From: Streptomyces caelestis
GTDB lineage: Bacteria; Actinomycetota; Actinomycetes; Streptomycetales; Streptomycetaceae
Direction: 5' to 3'
DNA length: 64,000 nucleotides
NCBI RefSeq assembly: GCF_001279005.1
Contig: NZ_LGCN01000198.1
Coordinates: forward strand, 1 to 64,000
The notes under the pieces: model-generated
What the model was told of the DNA's origin: nothing
The model's database searches: none
What the model saw: only the letters and a program-made list of their open reading frames with translations
Translations under genes and position numbers: made by a program
Part shown: piece by piece, positions 61,549-64,000 of the stretch
Layout: each line of letters starts with the position of its first letter
Numbering within the stretch: the first letter of the stretch is position 1

Positions 61549-61583
61549 CCGATACACCGGTGCATCGGATACGTTCCCGTATC
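61549..61583. promoter_or_regulatory. Two adjacent TetR-type operators
   Basis: A 20-bp near-perfect palindrome CCGATACACC/GGTGCATCGG (61549-61568, 9 of 10 pairs) abuts a 16-bp dyad GATACG-TTCC-CGTATC (61568-61583). GATAC/GTATC arms recur in both. They lie 22-56 nt before the tetR ATG and 117 nt before the divergent acyltransferase start. Confidence 0.65.
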
Positions 61584-61604
61584 GAATCGAACGGAGGGGC
61601 GGCC

Positions 61605-62213
61605 ATGACGGCGGGCGGCAGGGCGGGGCGCGTCACCGGGCGCCGTCTGCGCACGCGCGCGAACCTGCTCGAAGCCGCGTTCTCCGTCTTCGCCGCCAAG
61701 GGCTTCGGACACGTCTCGATCGAGGAGGTCTGCGAGGCAGCCGGGTACACCAGGGGCGCCTTCTACTCCAACTTCGCCGGCCTGGACGAACTGTTCTTCG
61801 CCCTGTACACGCGGCGCGCCGAACTGATCGCCGAGCAGGTCGCCGGGGCCCTCGCCCAGGACGGACCCGACCTCGACGTGCCCGCCGCAGTGGACCGCGT
61901 CACCGAGGTCCTGCTCCTCGACCGCGACTGGCTGCTGGTGAAGACCGACTTCCTGGTGCACGCCGCCCGCGACCCGGAGGTGGCGCGCGCCCTGCTGGAG
62001 CACCGGACGCGGTTGCGCAGGGCCGTCGCGGACCGGCTCGCCCGGGCCCGCGGCCACACCGGGCTGCCCGCCGTGCTCGGCGACGCCGAGGGCGCCGCGC
62101 ACGCCGTGATCGCCGCCTACGACGGCGTCACCACCCGCCTGCTGCTGGACCGGGACGTCGCGGGCGCCCGGGCCTGGCTGAAGCAACTGCTGACCGCGCT
62201 GCTCACCGGATAA
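61605..62213 (+). CDS. TetR-family transcriptional regulator
   Basis: 202 aa from MTAGGRAGRVTGRRLRTRANLLEAAFSVFAAKGF, with CGGAGGGG before the ATG. HTH: HVSIEEVCEAAGYTRGAFYSNFAGLDELFFALY. The ligand domain is specific to this protein. It lies 18 nt before the FAD dehydrogenase and is probably co-transcribed with it, so that gene and the divergent acyltransferase are the likely targets. Confidence 0.92.
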   Translation: MTAGGRAGRVTGRRLRTRANLLEAAFSVFAAKGFGHVSIEEVCEAAGYTRGAFYSNFAGLDELFFALYTRRAELIAEQVAGALAQDGPDLDVPAAVDRVTEVLLLDRDWLLVKTDFLVHAARDPEVARALLEHRTRLRRAVADRLARARGHTGLPAVLGDAEGAAHAVIAAYDGVTTRLLLDRDVAGARAWLKQLLTALLTG

Positions 62214-62231
62214 CAGGAAGGGACGGTCGCC

Positions 62232-63905
62232 ATGGATGCCGACGTCATCGTCGTCGGAGCGGGACTCGCGGGCCTCGTCGCGGCCCACGAGCTGACCGCC
62301 AGGGGCCGCAGGGTCGCCCTGGTCGACCAGGAGAACGCCGCCAACCTCGGCGGCCAGGCCTTCTGGTCCTTCGGCGGGCTGTTCCTCGTCGGCTCGCCGG
62401 AGCAGCGGCGCCTGGGCGTCAAGGACACCTTCGACCTCGCCTGGAACGACTGGCGGGGCAGCGCGGGCTTCGACCGGCTCGACGACGAGGACAGCTGGGC
62501 GGTGCGCTGGGCGAGGGCCTACGTCGAGTGGGCGGCGGGGGAGAAGCGGTCCTGGCTGGACGGCCACGGCATCACCTTCCTGCCCACGGTCGGCTGGGCC
62601 GAGCGCGGCGACCTCCGCGCGGACGGTCACGGCAACACCGTGCCCCGCTTCCACATCGCCTGGGGCACCGGGACCGGCGTCGTCGCCCCCTTCGTCCGGT
62701 ACGCCCGGCGGGCCGTGGGCGACGGACTGCTCACCTTCCACCACCGCCACCGGGTCGACGAACTCGTCGTCGAGGACGGCACCGCGCGCGGGGTGCGCGG
62801 CACCGTGCTGGCCGAGGACGACGCACCGCGCGGGGTCGCCTCCAGCCGCGAGAGGATCGGCGAGTTCGAACTCACCGCCCAGGCCGTGATCGTCACCAGC
62901 GGCGGCATCGGCGCCGACCACGACATGGTCCGGCGCCACTGGCCCGAGCGGCTGGGCACCCCGCCCCGCGCGATGGTCACCGGAGTGCCGGCCTACGTCG
63001 ACGGGCGGATGCTCGACATCAGCGCCCGCGCGGGCGTGCGCCTGGTCAACCGGGACCGCATGTGGCACTACACCGAGGGACTGCGGAACTGGGACCCGGT
63101 CTGGCCCGGACACGGCATCCGCATCCTGCCCGGGCCGTCCTCGATGTGGTTCGACGCCCTCGGCCGCCGTCTGCCCGACCCCTGTCTGCCCGGCTACGAC
63201 ACCCTCGGCACGCTGAAGCACCTGCGCACCACCGGCGACATCGCCCGCCACGACCACTCCTGGTTCGTCCTCACCCAGAAGATCATCGAGAAGGAGTTCG
63301 CCCTCTCGGGCTCCGAGCAGAACCCCGACATCACCGCCAAGGACCGGGCCGGCTTCCTGCGCACCCGCCTGCTCGGCAAGGGCGCCCCCGGGCCGGTGGA
63401 CGCGTTCCTGCGCAAGGGCGCCGACTTCGTGACCGCCCCGACCGTCGAGCAGCTCGTCGAGAAGATGAACGCCCTCACCGACGAACCCCTGCTCGACGCG
63501 GCCGCCGTACGCCGTCAGATCGAGGCCCGCGACCTGCAGATGGACAACGCGTACAGCAAGGACGCCCAGGTGCAGGGCATCCGCAACGCCCGCCGCTACA
63601 TCGGCGACCGCCTCGGCCGCGTCGCCACCCCGCACCGCATCCTCGACCCCGCGGCCGGCCCGCTGATCGGCGTCAAGCTGCACGTCCTCACCCGCAAGAC
63701 CCTCGGCGGGATCCAGACCGACCTGGACTCCCGCGCGCTGGGCGCCGACGGCCGGCCGGTCGAGGGGCTGTACGCGGCCGGCGAGGTGGCGGGCTTCGGC
63801 GGCGGCGGTCTCCACGGCTACAACGCCCTGGAGGGCACCTTCCTCGGCGGCTGCCTCTTCTCCGGCCGGGCGGCCGGACGGGCGGCGGCCGCACAGACGG
63901 CGTAG
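62232..63905 (+). CDS. FAD-binding dehydrogenase (3-ketosteroid-dehydrogenase/fumarate reductase-like)
   Basis: 557 aa from MDADVIVVGAGLAGLVAAHELTARGRRVALVDQE. The N-terminal FAD site (VGAGLAGLVAAHE, then LVDQENAANLGGQAFWSFGG) and C-terminal FAD site (GLYAAGEVAGFGGGGLHGYNALEGTFLGGCLFSGRAAG) frame a mobile cap domain. The LVGSPEQRRLGVKDT region is typical of actinobacterial FAD-binding dehydrogenases annotated near KstD. Substrate unknown; no steroid genes adjacent. Probably under the TetR regulator just upstream. Confidence 0.88.
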   Translation: MDADVIVVGAGLAGLVAAHELTARGRRVALVDQENAANLGGQAFWSFGGLFLVGSPEQRRLGVKDTFDLAWNDWRGSAGFDRLDDEDSWAVRWARAYVEWAAGEKRSWLDGHGITFLPTVGWAERGDLRADGHGNTVPRFHIAWGTGTGVVAPFVRYARRAVGDGLLTFHHRHRVDELVVEDGTARGVRGTVLAEDDAPRGVASSRERIGEFELTAQAVIVTSGGIGADHDMVRRHWPERLGTPPRAMVTGVPAYVDGRMLDISARAGVRLVNRDRMWHYTEGLRNWDPVWPGHGIRILPGPSSMWFDALGRRLPDPCLPGYDTLGTLKHLRTTGDIARHDHSWFVLTQKIIEKEFALSGSEQNPDITAKDRAGFLRTRLLGKGAPGPVDAFLRKGADFVTAPTVEQLVEKMNALTDEPLLDAAAVRRQIEARDLQMDNAYSKDAQVQGIRNARRYIGDRLGRVATPHRILDPAAGPLIGVKLHVLTRKTLGGIQTDLDSRALGADGRPVEGLYAAGEVAGFGGGGLHGYNALEGTFLGGCLFSGRAAGRAAAAQTA

Positions 63906-63922
63906 GGCACGCGGCCCGCCCC

Positions 63923-64000
63923 TCAGTCCTCCAGGAGGCGGGCCAGCACCGCCGCGTGACCGGTCCCAGGGCTCCTGGCGGCGGTCAGCAGGGTGACCGG
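63923..64000 (-). CDS. DUF488 family protein (3' end only)
   Basis: The last 25 codons of a leftward gene: PVTLLTAARSPGTGHAAVLARLLED then TGA at 63923-63925. The pattern TLLTAARxxxxxHAAVLAxLL is the C-terminal signature of DUF488 proteins. Most of the gene lies beyond the right edge. Confidence 0.65.
   Translation of the reverse strand, partial: PVTLLTAARSPGTGHAAVLARLLED

Noticed and set aside
59397..63815. Very long minus-strand open frame across several genes
   Set aside because: A GC-rich shadow. Only its last part (59397-60149) is a real MBL-fold gene; the rest is opposite the FAD dehydrogenase and TetR genes.

Overview
The window is high-GC actinobacterial DNA and almost certainly a Streptomyces chromosome. 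It carries a chaplin, an SsgA-family protein, a DUF397 protein, a streptophobe-family membrane protein, a popR-clpP3-clpP4 locus, a DasR-type site before a family 19 chitinase, and the strong GC-third-position codon bias of the genus. From memory, the order nsdB, chpB, chiF, sigL, popR, clpP3, clpP4, ssgC matches one stretch of the right part of the S. coelicolor chromosome (about SCO7252 to SCO7289). I used that synteny, together with the protein sequences, for several gene symbols. No tRNA, rRNA, CRISPR array, insertion sequence or prophage was seen.

Layout. 1-550: edge of a TerB-like gene, a Spo0M remnant that has lost its middle, and two 20-bp dyads. 475-5459: four CNNM/CorC-type membrane proteins in two tandem pairs, each pair preceded by a short proline-rich leader ORF that overlaps the first structural gene. 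5719-10571: a leftward set with an ECF sigma factor, a Thr/Pro-rich membrane protein, a GT2-GtrA glycosyltransferase, a mannosyltransferase-like protein and CapA. 10774-18350: small Streptomyces-type proteins, a Cys-rich copper protein, a collapsed Ser/Thr kinase, an FAD oxidoreductase, phenylacetate-CoA ligase with a PaaR-like operator, a membrane sulfatase and a DUF397 protein. 18484-24203: a universal stress protein, a broken CGNR zinc-finger gene, an amidase and a phosphotransferase. 24339-33332: nsdB behind a set of 7-bp iterons, a SpoIIE phosphatase, a BaeRF3 protein, a secreted peptidase, a frameshifted chpB, a deaminase, a GNAT and an SPW-repeat protein.

33883-40560: DasR-type sites and the chitinase, a secreted PI-PLC-like protein, adenosine deaminase, and a LysR regulator divergent from an aldo/keto reductase. 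40600-47680: a SnoaL remnant, a streptophobe protein, a merged PRC-barrel pair with a tetranucleotide tract, an anti-sigma-type ATPase beside sigL, and popR convergent with clpP3-clpP4. 47681-64000: assorted housekeeping and stress genes, ssgC, a frameshifted pseudokinase, a response-regulator fragment, a second universal stress protein, DUF4032, an MBL-fold hydrolase, an acyltransferase, a TetR regulator with tandem operators, an FAD dehydrogenase and the tail of a DUF488 gene.

Two themes stand out. (1) Paired leader ORFs, proline- and arginine-rich with DPP near the start, sit ahead of both CNNM pairs, and the second downstream start has no Shine-Dalgarno of its own. This suggests leader-peptide control of presumed divalent-cation transporters. 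(2) Unusual decay: several genes keep their N- and C-terminal ends joined over an internal deletion (Spo0M, kinase-TPR, SnoaL), one keeps only its N-terminal signature (TrxB-type response regulator), and others have small frameshifts (CGNR by a 7-bp duplication, chpB, a PRC-barrel gene at a GGAC repeat, a pseudokinase). Some single-base shifts could be assembly errors; the internal deletions are unlikely to be.
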